Origin: Chlorophyllum brunneum
Taxonomy: Eukaryota > Basidiomycota > Agaricomycetes > Agaricales > Agaricaceae
Assembly: GCA_963576785.1 (NCBI GenBank)
Contig: OY756149.1
Location: 1,674,001-1,738,000, forward strand
Direction of reading: 5' to 3'
Length of the DNA: 64,000 nt
In this document: positions 46,081 to 57,499 of the stretch, piece by piece
How the letters are laid out: each line of letters begins with the position of its first letter
How positions within the stretch are numbered: position 1 is the stretch's first letter
The notes under the pieces: model-generated
The model's input: the letters and a program-made list of their open reading frames with translations, nothing else
Database searches by the model: none
What the model was told of the DNA's origin: nothing
Program-made: the position numbers and the translations under genes

Positions 46081-47114
46081 TATCAGCCTTCTTTTTTTAC
46101 TTTTTTTTTTTTCTTTAGCTATTATACACCCGACTTTATGATATACCACATTGTTTTTCCGATCGCTATTGCGTCCTACTGTATATCGACGATTCCCCAG
46201 AAATGGACTTTTCTCTAGATAGAGAAATTGTGCTTATCATGCTATTACATGATTAGCCCATCTTTGACTGTCTGATTCGAAATGAAAGAGTCTAGAAGCT
46301 TAACAGACCTTTTTTTTCGTCCGTCATACCCCCGCGTTCGAATATTGAATGATGTTCTCATCAAAAATTTGATTCTTCTCGAAGATGATCATATATCGTT
46401 GCGGAAGTTATTTTTAAGTGTTTTGCTTTGATCCCTTTGTGTGATCGGGTTGGGGGGGGAATGATGTGTGAGGTGATGACTGGGTTTTTGGCGAGGATCT
46501 TGAAGCCCGAGATGAGTTGGAGACGTGAATAATGGATGGATGATTCAAGCGAGGTGAGGAAGTGTGGATGGAAAGTTTAGGCTTGTATACTGGATTACGT
46601 CGTCTCGGTGCCAACCAATATGTGGCAACGCAAGAATTTTACCTCAGCTCGTGAACTTGTCTGCGTTTGGCGCGCTTCCTCCTGACCATTATACTTGTGG
46701 TTCCTAACTTTTCTCTTAGTCCCGACACGGATCATGAACACATTGTTACATTGTGTTCATTTACACCGATACTATAGAACGCAAGGATCGTTCCTGGTTA
46801 CTGTCCTCCCTGCAAAGACGCCTGACAGAATATGCCGAACATCAGAATGTATGTTCCGGTATAATCGCACCTTCTTCTGGACGCTGAGAACCTCCAGGGT
46901 TTCAACTCAAGTCGAATAGCCACTTTTGGGATTGGCAGGATTGAACATCGTTCAATCCATCAGTCTTCGAGGCTCAGGGTTAACTATATGACGCGAACAT
47001 AACAAGTTCACGAGGCACACTAGGGAAAAATGCTTTATATTAGGTGGGAGGGTGGAGACTACCCTTGCCTCCATTCCCGGCCAGTACACATTCAAGTACC
47101 CTCTCGCTTTCGAC
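46081..47114. other. Intergenic region
   Basis: About 1 kb between two plus-strand genes. The first part has T-rich 3' UTR-like sequence. The minus-strand frame at 46414-46614 has no ATG start and no domain. Nothing else was recognised. Confidence 0.45.
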
Positions 47115-48985
47115 ATGGAGGTTCTCAGGTTATCTCATCCCGCCCTCTATGTCGCCCTTGCATATCCAGTCTTCTATATCGTCCGTCAGCTATGGTTTCA
47201 CCCACTCAGTCAATATCCTGGACCGAAACTCGCTGCGATTACGAAGTGGTACAAAGGCTATTATGACCTAGTTGAGGGAGGTGGATTGTTGGTACATATC
47301 GAGGAACTGCACAGACGCCATGGTGAGCTGTCCTGTGGATGTCTTCACTTCTAATCATTCATTACCACTCCAGGTCCTGTTGTTCGCGTTGGCCCGAATG
47401 AGGTTAGTACTTATCACTATGGTCCACATGTGCAACTAGGAAGATCGCTCAAATGACTACCTGACATGGTAGATCCATATCCTCAGCGCACGCGCTTATC
47501 ACCAGATTTATTCCTCAGCCTCTCGCTACCCAAAGGAGCGATCCTTTTATCGTGGTTTTGGCTTGGATGGGACATCTTTCGGAGAGACGGATCCCGAAAT
47601 TGCGAAGACGCGGCGAGACATGTTAATCCCGCTGTTCTCTCGACGCTCTATTCTGAAACTCGAGAGAGTGGTACAAGAGAAGGTATGTTCCTTCTTGGTC
47701 TCTTAACCTTCGAAACCCACACACTTTTTTTTAGGTTGACTTGCTAGTCTTGCAACTTTCCAAGTACAATGGCCAACCAGCAGACCTATTTCTGGCATTT
47801 CGTTGTGCTACGCTGGATATCATCTCCTCGTATAGTTTTTCATATTCCTTCGACGCCATCGAGTACCCAGGATTCAGCCATCCGATGATACTCAGTTTCG
47901 AGAAGGCCGTCCAATATTTCTGGTACACGAAATACTTCCCCTTCCTCCACGCCCTGATCAACTTTACGACAAAGTGGTTTGGCGACACAGAACTATCCGT
48001 TGGCAACACCACCATTCAGAATCGCGTCTCCGCTCATGTTGACTCGTTTTTGGAGAACGAAGCAGCTTTAGATAATGCTGAGCATGAAATCGTTTACCAT
48101 CTTCTTCTTCGACCTCAAAACGAGAAACTGCGCCAGAATCCTCTTTCTCGAAAAGAGTTGATTCAAGAAGGCCAGGTTTTGTTGCACGCTGGAAGCGATA
48201 CTGTTTCCAATACCCTTAACTGGGGCGTATTTCGAACGCTGAGAGATAAGAGCGTTCTTAGAAAGCTACTCTCTGAACTTCGTGAAGCCTGGCCAGATAA
48301 AGACCAACCTATGCCATACACAAACATCGAAAAGCTTCCTTATCTAGTGAGTAGCGGGGTTTCGCAACGTTGTGAATTTTATTGACCGTAAACCTAGACC
48401 GGTGTAATTAAAGAGTCTCTTCGTCTTATGGCTAGCGTCGTCACACCACTTCCTCGCGTAGTCACGGCAGATGTGCACTTGGATGGCCATTTCGTACCGA
48501 AGGGTGTAAGTCCAAATATACATACCAAATCGCGTTCTAATTTTAGTCTTGGTCAGACCATCGTGTCGACTGGTCACACTTTTTTGCACCGCGATCCCGA
48601 AATCTTTCCCAATTCTCTTGCTTTCAAACCAGAGCGATGGCTTCAACCCAACTCAAGTGTACTCGAGAACTATCTTGTACCCTTCTCAAGAGGTTCAAGG
48701 ATGTGCCTCGGTATCAAGTAAGCAAACTATGGTTACATCCCGACATGAATTGACATGAATTGCAGCCTTGCATGGTGTGAGCTGTACCTTTTGTTTGCAA
48801 ACGTATTCAGGAAGCTCGATATGGAATTATACGAAACAGAGTGAGTTGAATTCATGTTTCTGAACAAGATAGCTTACGATGATACTAACTTATGTAGCCT
48901 GTCGGATTATCACTTCAAAGAGATTTTTGCCCCTGTATTGCAAGGAAGGCACTTACGGGCCACTGTTCGCGAAAGACACGATTAA
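47115..48985 (+). CDS. Cytochrome P450, copy 2
   Basis: This is a close paralogue of the P450 at 27677-29530, with the same intron pattern. ATG 47115 gives MEVLRLSHPALYVALAYPVF, then QLWFHPLSQYPGPKLAAITK. Spliced exons include IHILSARAYHQIYSSASRYP, RRDMLIPLFSRRSILKLERV, the I helix VLLHAGSDTVSNTLNWG, ExxR in VIKESLRLMASVV, FKPERWLQP and the haem loop PFSRGSRMCLGINLAWCELY. It ends LQGRHLRATVRERHD with TAA at 48983-48985. All catalytic motifs are present, and the introns have normal GT-AG ends. The two copies differ most at the membrane anchor and in the substrate-recognition stretches of the central exon, so they may have different substrates. The function is unknown. Confidence 0.9.
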
Positions 48986-49093
48986 TCACAACAATTTTTA
49001 TAAAGCCTTTACGTATCTCTGTAAATTCTTTAGGACCCAATGAGTCTACGATGTACACGACAAAGTAAGGATGGTGGTCGGGTGATTGGGCCC

Positions 49094-52000
49094 TTATTCC
49101 ACTTCACGCCATGGTTTATCCACTCCTGCGTCCATATCCTCTTCCGCCCCTTCCAACGCCGGGGCTTCCATACGACGAGTAAAGTCATTCATATCAAGTA
49201 GAGCAGCCTCTCGAATACTAGCATCATAACCTCCAGCTTCGTTGACAGGCTCAGAAGGATCCCATGGGATTGCCGGGCCTTTCCAGCCACCATTGTTATG
49301 AACGTAGTTGAGGAAGGAACGCCAAAGAGGGTCTAGACCCAAAACCTGAGGATCACCAACTACAATGAGTAGTGCTTTGGCACGAGTCACTGATACTGTA
49401 GTAACGGATGAGTATACGAAGACGAGGTTAGCTCAGGATGAATTACCGTTGAAACGTCTTGGACTAGCGACAAAGCCAAGAGTATGAAGTATATCATACG
49501 ATATAAACTCTTTGCTGCTTCGGACGGTGGAGATGATAATAACTTTGCGTTCCTGAGCATCAAATTAAGCCAAGAATCAAGGGCGTTGAGAGTGGTGGGT
49601 GTTACCTGGCCCTGAAATTCTTCTACTGATGCAACTTTGACTTCGTCGGCGACACTGCGGAGGGTACTTCGGATTTTCAGACATTGGGCATGGTATGGAG
49701 CGATGACACCAATATCCTGGTCACCTGCAAAGAAAACAGAATGAGAAGAGAACGCTACACATGCTATGATATGACATACTCGTTCTGAATTTTCGATCGG
49801 CTTTGAGTTCTTGCACATATTTCTTGACCACAATGACTTCATCAATATTAAAGAACGAGGGTGAAGAAGCTTCTCTTTCATCGTTCCCAGATACACTATG
49901 GAAAACGACAGGGAAGTCTTTGTTCGGGAGCCAGGGTGAGTCGAGGTACGATTTGGTGATCATTTCATCAGCACAAGCTTGAAGATCTCCGCCGTAGAAC
50001 CTCTCATTCGGGTACTTGAGGATGGCATCATGTGAACGGAAATTCTTGGCCAATTTCACAATGCTGGGTATAAAGAGTCAACTTTGAGCGCATACAATAA
50101 CAATACTGGACTTACCTCTTTCCACTACACGTTTTCAAATCATAAACAGGGCATTGCATCAATCGCTCCAGGTAGCTAAGCTCTAATCCCAGCTTACTCG
50201 CAACACTTGATCGAACAATTGGACCGAGCTGCTTTGGGTCACCAGATAATATCACGTTGGTAACATCGTCAGCCATCGTCTTGATAGGGACTAATGCCTC
50301 CGGTTCCGTCGCTTGCCCGGATTCATCAACGAATATGTGGCTGAAATGACCGCGCGGCATTCCTATACCAGAAACTATAGATGCTGAGACACAAGTCGCA
50401 ACAATGACTTTGAATCTTTTCATCCTGCCCATTGAAGGTGCCCCAAAACAAGGACGGGAGTTGGGCATCTCGTGATAATAGGTATATGGTAACAATTCAT
50501 CTGGAACTTGGTCTTTATACCTTGACGGCGCGTATAACCGAAAGAGTTCGTCGATTCCAAAAGAGTCTCTTAGCCTTATGGCAATAAGATCTGCTGCCGC
50601 ATTCGACGGAGCACATGCAAGGATTCGGGTGTTTGACTTGTTCTTGATGAGTTGTTTAATCGCTTCAACGATCGTCATTGTTTTCCCAGTTCCAGGTCTT
50701 GATCGAAATGAGCACACCATCATTCGTGTCAAATAATTTACTTACGGGCCAAAGATGATGAAGGGCAAGGACCCACTTGGCGCGCTCGTGATGGATTGGA
50801 TAGCCTGTAGCTGGTTGGGATTGTTGGAGATCAAGGGGTTGAAAGGTTCGAGGTTTTGATTGGGCACTGGACCCTTTGGGAGGTGCGATAAATCGGGGAA
50901 AATTATACGAGAGGTGGAAACAACGCCTAAAGCTTGATGTTGACGCCAAAGGGGTATCTTGTTCAACTTGAAGCGAATGTGATATTTTTGAGACTTTGAC
51001 CAGCCATCGAAAGATTGGTGAAAACGTAGGCCGACTTCGTACTGGCGTACAAAATGCACATGACCCGCGTACCACTGACCTGCCGGGCTATCATGTTTGC
51101 GCACGAGGATTCTATCGCCTGTTATCCCTCAAATTTAGTGGTGAAGACTTCGTTGACGATTGAAAACACACCTATTAGGACACTGGGACGTTTTTCTGAG
51201 AGACCAGGGACCCCTAGACTGCAAAATAGTTCGTCCCAACTGAGCATTCACAAAAAAACAGAAAGATACTCACTAATAATACGGCAGGTTACGCGTCAGT
51301 GTTGAATCCGTCATATCGTAGCGCTCGAGGTCATGTCTGGGGCGTAGCGAATGAGAAAAGTTTTGGGGAAGAGAAATAATACGTACTCCATCCTGTGTTC
51401 CTCAATCCAGATTAACATCTTGAAATGCTGACCGTGGTTCTCGTGATCGAACCTCTGGGGAAGAAAAGTGCTTCGTATTGCTTGTACATTCTGAGGTGAC
51501 GAAGACGAGGACGTGTTCAGAGCTGATAGAAGACGCGAGGGAACACCTGGCTGGGGTAGTTGTGTGACGTAGGAGATGGCTGCAAGAGCGGGAGGTTTGA
51601 TACCCTTTACAATGTTCGTCTCTGGTTCGCGCTGCGTTCGTCGCCCGCGCGAGTATGGTGCCTTGGCCTTCAACTGTTGATGCAAACCGGAATCTCCGAC
51701 TATAGCCTGTAACAATCGAGCTATGACGAATCGTTTCTTGGTTTGTAGGTCCTCAAATTCGAGTTCAAGCCAGTCTTGATATCGCCCGATATCTCTGTCC
51801 ATCAAGCGAATTGTGATCCTGACTGGCAGGGAGGTTGAAAGAGGTTTCTTGTTGCCCTCAATTTTCAAGGTGAACCTGACCCAGCAACTGAGCAGATACG
51901 AGCGAAAAGTGTGTACTGGACTTACGAAGCCGTGGAAAAAGGAGCCGCACCCAACCTCAGCTTCGCAGAAGCGAGGAGAACCTTAGTCGAGTGAGCGGCG

Positions 52001-52326
52001 GTCCGAACGCGAACGACCTTTTGCGAGCGCTTGCTTTCCAGTGGCTCGTCCTGTCCAATGATTCCGAAATCTACGCCTCCTTCAACTAGGACTCCGTTCT
52101 TGTTCTTTTCTGCACCCTCGACAGCAGCCTTGAACGACGCTACAGGTCGTTGAACACCATTTGTTACTGCACGTCGATGCTTGTCGCTCCTAATATGCGC
52201 GCTGAATCCTGCCGCATTTTTTGCCAGAAAATTACAAGCATCACAAGATAGGGCCTTGTGGTTGTCGGCTAACCAGTCGGAGACTTTGGAAACTCCAGAA
52301 TCCAATACGTCTGAGCAATTCTGCAT
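49094..52326 (-). CDS. SDE3/MOV10-like RNA helicase, array copy 1
   Basis: This is a superfamily 1B RNA helicase of the SDE3/MOV10 type, about 930 residues. The probable start at 52326 gives MQNCSDVLDSGVSKVSDWLA and one C2H2 finger (LSCDACNFLAKNAAGFSAH...H). The CCCH finger and two C2H2 fingers of copies 2 and 3 are absent. Then come the beta-rich N-terminal domain (KMLIWIEEHRME) and [17 protein letters not shown]. The helicase motifs are Walker [19 protein letters not shown] (split by an intron), [18 protein letters not shown], motif II HIFVDESGQATEPE, motif [15 protein letters not shown], and [52 protein letters not shown] and [13 protein letters not shown] complete the core. Motif II is DESG where the other copies have DEAG. 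The tail ends [12 protein letters not shown]. No frame break was seen. Confidence 0.87.
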
Positions 52327-52623
52327 AGGGGATTGTAGTGGTAAGAAGATTTGAGCAGTTAGTGTATTTCGCCAGCGTGTCAAGGTTCACCTTGGTAATT
52401 TATTCAGTTTACGTATAAGCCCGCCCAATACATTTGTTATTTTGCCACTAGTACGAGAAATTGGAGAGGGCCATACGAGTTTGGAACACCCCAAGAAAAC
52501 GCTTGAAAGATTCGCGTAAATTAACAGGAACGTGAGTCCATCATACACGGAGGTGATGATGGTTGTGATATTCTGATCCGATGGTACTCTTACGGAACAA
52601 ATGGCTTACCTAATCACCTCTAC
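52327..52623. other. Divergent intergenic region
   Basis: About 300 bases between helicase copy 1 and the TMEM242-like gene, presumably both promoters. No zinc-finger-coding remnant was recognised here by eye. Confidence 0.4.
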
Positions 52624-53454
52624 ATGTCCAACCACGACGATGAGGAAACCCGAAGACTGGCTACAAAACAATCATCACCAGCATGGCTTCCAATATCCAT
52701 CGTGCGTGCAGAATCAATCTACACGAAGTATACGCTCACAATTCCACAGCTCCTAGGAACATCCCTGGCAATCGGAATTCCCATTCTCATGTTCCGCAAA
52801 GCCAAAGCCGCGTCTCTCAAATTGGCTCTTGAAAACCCCTCAGCAGCACCTCCACGCCGTGCCGCACCATCCTCATCGTCATCATCATCAACGGCAGTCA
52901 TCCTCCCCAAATCCAAACACCACCGCCACCGAATTCGTTCACTTCCCACCACCACAACCTCCACCGAACCCAAATCATCAGACTGGGACTCCTCCTCCCC
53001 TTCCATTCTCACAGCTCTCTCCCAGAGCACAACTTCCAACGCTCTTTTCGCAGGCAAAGCATTCCTAATTGCAACCACTCTAGTAGGAATCAGTGCTTGT
53101 GGACTCGTTTACACAGTTCAACACCTCACAGGTGCTTACACCGTTCCCGAATTTGCTCGTCGAATGCGATATTGGACAGACCAGAATTTGACTCCGATTA
53201 AGGATAGGATATATCGTGGACCGGAGAGTGATGAGGAACGGAAGGCTATGTTTGAAGCTGCGCCGTTTGGTATAGGCATGGATGAGGAGTGGACATGGGA
53301 GGAAGCTGAGAAAAGGTTGCAAAAAGCTTATGATCAAGGTGGGTTCACCCTATGGGCACAGGTGGCCCTGCGAGAGCTCGAAGCAGAAGCACGAATCGAA
53401 CGTGCTAAACGCCAATGCGAAATCGCGACGGAGGCTCGTTCACGCAATTCATAG
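52624..53454 (+). CDS. TMEM242-like two-pass membrane protein
   Basis: This single-exon frame has ATG 52624 and 276 residues. The first hydrophobic segment (IPQLLGTSLAIGIPILMF) is followed by FRKAKAASLKLAL. A disordered Ser/Thr-rich loop leads to a second membrane segment (GKAFLIATTLVGISACGLVY) and then LTGAYTVPEFARRMRYWTDQ. The arrangement and the VPEFARRM-type block after the second helix resemble TMEM242, a mitochondrial inner-membrane protein that assists assembly of ATP synthase and complex I. The match is by memory and partial. The C-terminal half (EERKAMFEAAPFGIGMDEEW) is acidic and helical, ending at TAG after SRNS. The gene lies on the plus strand inside a minus-strand helicase array and ends 74 bases from helicase copy 2. 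Confidence 0.7.
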   Translation: MSNHDDEETRRLATKQSSPAWLPISIVRAESIYTKYTLTIPQLLGTSLAIGIPILMFRKAKAASLKLALENPSAAPPRRAAPSSSSSSSTAVILPKSKHHRHRIRSLPTTTTSTEPKSSDWDSSSPSILTALSQSTTSNALFAGKAFLIATTLVGISACGLVYTVQHLTGAYTVPEFARRMRYWTDQNLTPIKDRIYRGPESDEERKAMFEAAPFGIGMDEEWTWEEAEKRLQKAYDQGGFTLWAQVALRELEAEARIERAKRQCEIATEARSRNS

Positions 53455-53528
53455 ATGGTATATTGGACCTTTCGTAAAAGTAACACAAGTACAATAATAC
53501 CTGCACAATACCAGCCAGGACAACCACA

Positions 53529-56500
53529 CTACTCCAACTCCCGCCATGGACGATCCACGCCAGCATCCAAATCTTCGTCGGCTCCTCCGATAGTAAGAGC
53601 TTCCATCCGACGCGTAAACTCATTCATATCAAATTCTGCGTTCTCCCGAGCCTCTAAATCATACATCCCAGCCTGATCAACTGGTTCAGTAGGGTGCCAA
53701 GGAATAGTAGGGCCCTTCCACCCGCTGTTGAGGTAGATATAGTTGAGGAATAACCTCCACAGTGGATCAAGACCCAAGACGTTCGGATCACCAACAACGA
53801 TAAGGAGAGCTTTCGCTCTGGTGACAGATACTAAAGAAGAATCAGTCAAGGAGTGTGTATGACGTCTTTTCAAAGTTCACCATTGAAACGACGAGGGCTA
53901 GCAACAAAGCCGAGGGTATGTTTGACGTCGTACGAAACAAATTCTTTGGAACTACGAACGGTAGAGATGATGATTACCGTACGCTCCTAGACGGATTATT
54001 GTGAGATTCAGCACCCTGAATTCAGTACTACACTAACCTGGCCTTGAAACTCTTCGACTGAACCGACCTTGACCTCGGCTGCAAAGCTACGTAGAGCACT
54101 ACGAATCTTGAGGCATTGAGCATGGTACGGTGTTATGACACCAATGTCCTGGTCCCCTGTTTCAGGCATTGGTGAACTGAACAGCGACAAACACGACGAC
54201 TTAGGACGTACTGGTTTTGAACTGCCTATCCGCCTTCAACTGCTGTATATACGTCTTTACTTGAAGAATCTCATCGACGTTGAAGAAGGATGGTGAAGAC
54301 GCTTCCCTGTCATCCTTACCAGTGACGGAATGAAACACGACAGGGAACCGTTTATTTGGAAGATAAGAAGAACGGAGATAGGCATTGACGATCTTGGCAT
54401 TAGCGGATGGCTGTAAATCGTTTCTGTAAAATTGATTGTTAGGAAACGAGAGGATATTCTCATGAGAGCGGAAGTTCTTCAAAAGCTTGATTATACTATA
54501 TTATCGTGAAAAATGAGTCCACGATCCCGGTCTTGATTAACCTCGAAGGGAATTTACCTTTTACCAGTACCAATAGATAACTCATATGGCGGCCTGCTCA
54601 CCATTCGCTCGAGGTAACTGATCTCGAGACCAAGTTCACGTGCAATTCCACTCCGAATAACCGGTCCTAATTGTTTGGGATCTCCGGATAACACCACATT
54701 GGTCGCGGTGTCTGTCATCATCTTAATGGAGACGAAGACTTCGGGTTCCGTGGCCTGCCCAGCCTCGTCGATGAAAATATGACTGAAATGCCCACGAGTA
54801 ATTCCGATACCAGGCAGGATAGACGCGGAGATACATGTTGAGACGATTACTTTGTACGTCTTCATGATAGCAAGAGGTCGAACGCCGAAACAATGTCGAT
54901 TTTGCCCATCGTCGCGATGATAGGTGTATGGTTCTAATTCATCAGGTACTTGAGCTCTGTGTCTTGAAGGTGCATACAAACGGAACATTTCGTTTGTGTT
55001 GACGGCGTCGAGTAGTCTCTGGGCAATAATGTCCGCTGCTGAATTTGAAGGAGCACATGCGAGAATCTTGATTCCTGGATCTTTCTTCAAAAGTTGTTTA
55101 ATTGCCTCGACCATTGTGACTGTTTTTCCCGTTCCAGGCCTACCAATCAATTTCAGTTATACATTCATGAGGACGCAGGAAGGAGACGCACGGCCCGAAC
55201 ACTATGAACGGTAATGATCCGGGAGGAGCTTCCATTATTGATCCGACGGCTTGAAGTTGGGCAGGGTTGCCGGAAACGAGAGCATTGACTGGTGTAAAGT
55301 TGGGTGAAGGTATCGGAGCCATTGGAAGATGCGAGGAATCAGGGAAGAGGATCCGGGACTGTGTGAATGCGGTGTCGAGAGCCTGATGTTGGCGGCGGGA
55401 GGGAATCCGGTTGAGTTTAAACCGAACGTGATACTTCTGAGTGGACGTCCAGCCACCGAAGAGCCCGTGGAAACGTAAACCGACTTCGCGTTGATTTATA
55501 AAGTGAACATGACCTTCAAACCAATGTCCCTGTTCGCCCCCGGTCCTTCTGGCGAGGATCCGATCGCCTATTTGAGTATCATGCATGGGGTTATGTTCGT
55601 GACTTTCTCCAAAAAAACAAAACTGACCTATCAGAACACTCGGACGCTTCTCTGCCAGCCCAGGAACTTCGAGACTGGGGCATATGTTACAAATAATATT
55701 CAGTGTAGATAGAGAACCGCATACAGATAATACGGCCGACGGTAACCGAGGGTCGTTTCGACCATATCATATCTTTCAAGGTCTTCCCTTTGATGACATT
55801 AGATTCAGGCCCAGGACAATAAGAAAAAACGTACTCCATTTTGTGTTCTTCAATCCAAAGGAGGGTCTTGAAGTGCCTCCCATGAGAATCTGCGTCAAGC
55901 ACCCCCGGTAGGAATGCATGTTGAATAGAATCGACATTCTTTTTCGATGGAGTGGAAGAAACGGTGAGAGCAGATAACAGGTGTCCCGGAATATCAGCTT
56001 TCGGGAGCCTAGAAACATAAGTGATCGCGTTGAGGGAAGGGGGTGGGACACCTTCGATGACTCGCGTTTCGGGCTCGCGTGGTGCGCGGACGCGCGGGAT
56101 ATAGGGCGCCTTAGGTCTCAACTGAGCATGCATCGATGCGTCACCGACGATGACATGCACCGTCTTTGCGATGCCAAACTGCATTCTCAGTCTGGAATCC
56201 TCAAATTGTACCTCTAACCTATCTTGATATCGACCGATGTATTCTTGTTTGAATGTTACGTTGATCTTTATAGGTCGAACGGCGGATAGCTGGAGATCTC
56301 TATTGTTGAACGCGATATCAAAACTGAATGGAGTCTGTTAGACTGAGTGATGCCAGACAGCAAGGACTCACGGTGACGCTGCCCTCTTCGTCGAAGAACC
56401 GAGGTCAGCGCTCAGCTTCACTGATACAAGTGTGATCTTTGCCAGCGGCGCTGTCGCGCGAACCTCGATCGACCTGGTGATGCCAAGAGCAGCGATGGCA

Positions 56501-57084
56501 GGCTCAACGATGCCGAAATCCAAATCTCCTCGGATTGTGACATCGTTTTGGTCCTTCTCAGCCTCGCCCTGGGCCATTTTGAACGCGGTGTACTTTTCGC
56601 TATTCTTGTGCTTTTTCTTTCTCGCGTGACGCCCCCATGCCTCGAGGAGGACATAGATTTGGCAATAGGCACAAAAGTTATGAGTTTCCAGAATCTCATG
56701 GGGAATATCCGTTTCCGGCTGAATGTTTGGCGAGACATTGAATGACGAAGCATTGGCTTTATGTGGTCTTCCCTTCTTGTGCGAATTCCAGGAGGCTGCT
56801 TGGATAACGCGCTTGCACAGGGGACACCATAGTACTCCGGGGGCAGAGGGGCGGGAAATTTTTTTCAAGTGTTTCCGTGTTACGCAATGTTGTTCGTACT
56901 CTAAGACCAGATTGAAGACGATGCAGCAGGCATCACAGACAGGGATGTTATGGTTATAACCACAATTGCGGTCGCTACACCTCCCCGAGGAAAGTAGTTG
57001 TGGACAGCTGCGGTCAGGCCTAACCTTCATGGCAGTGAGAGTAAGGGAGGGGGGCCGCCTACTTGCAGCCTCTTTATCATCCAT
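53529..57084 (-). CDS. SDE3/MOV10-like RNA helicase with zinc fingers, array copy 2
   Basis: ATG 57084 (MDDKEAASRRPPSLTLTAMK) opens a helicase of about 1,030 residues. The zinc fingers are one CCCH (C-x8-C-x4-C-x3-H in CPQLLSSGRCSDRNCGYNH) and three C2H2 fingers (CDACCIVF..., CPLCKRVI..., CAYCQIYV...). Next come [20 protein letters not shown] and the N-terminal barrel ([30 protein letters not shown]). The RecA core has GP-PGTGKTVTMVEAIKQL split by an intron, [31 protein letters not shown] and [55 protein letters not shown] and [13 protein letters not shown] follow. The tail ends DAGVDRPWRELE. All helicase motifs are present, and intron positions match the other copies. The family acts in RNA silencing and restriction of transposons and viruses; a role here is inferred. 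Confidence 0.9.
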
Positions 57085-57499
57085 CGATATCGATACAGTC
57101 CTGTCTTCTATACGTTGCGTCCATCTCCTGATCTCCCAAGAATAGCAAAGGCGCTAAATGATGTAACGAGATGTAGTCGAAAGAAAAGAAACGGTACTGG
57201 AAAGCGTCCGGATGTTCATAATCAATACACATCATCGGTAAAAATAGCAATCGGGACGGCCAGGTTGTTTTCGCAGAAAGGCCTTGCGGCCGGAGGGCCC
57301 GGACGGACGTGCCAGGCATTATATTGTGGTCTATGCAATTCAACAAGGGCGCTCATTCCTACATCCACCATTGGTGTACCGCGATTTCTTATTTTATCAC
57401 GGCAGTGTAGTTTGATACATACCAAAATATAAGAGTTAAATAGCGAATCATCGGGCTAAGACAACTCCGAGTCCGAGATTAACAATGTGTTAGTAGTAA
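57085..57499. other. Intergenic spacer between helicase copies 2 and 3
   Basis: About 415 bases separate the start of copy 2 from the stop of copy 3. Short frames here do not resemble proteins. Confidence 0.45.
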
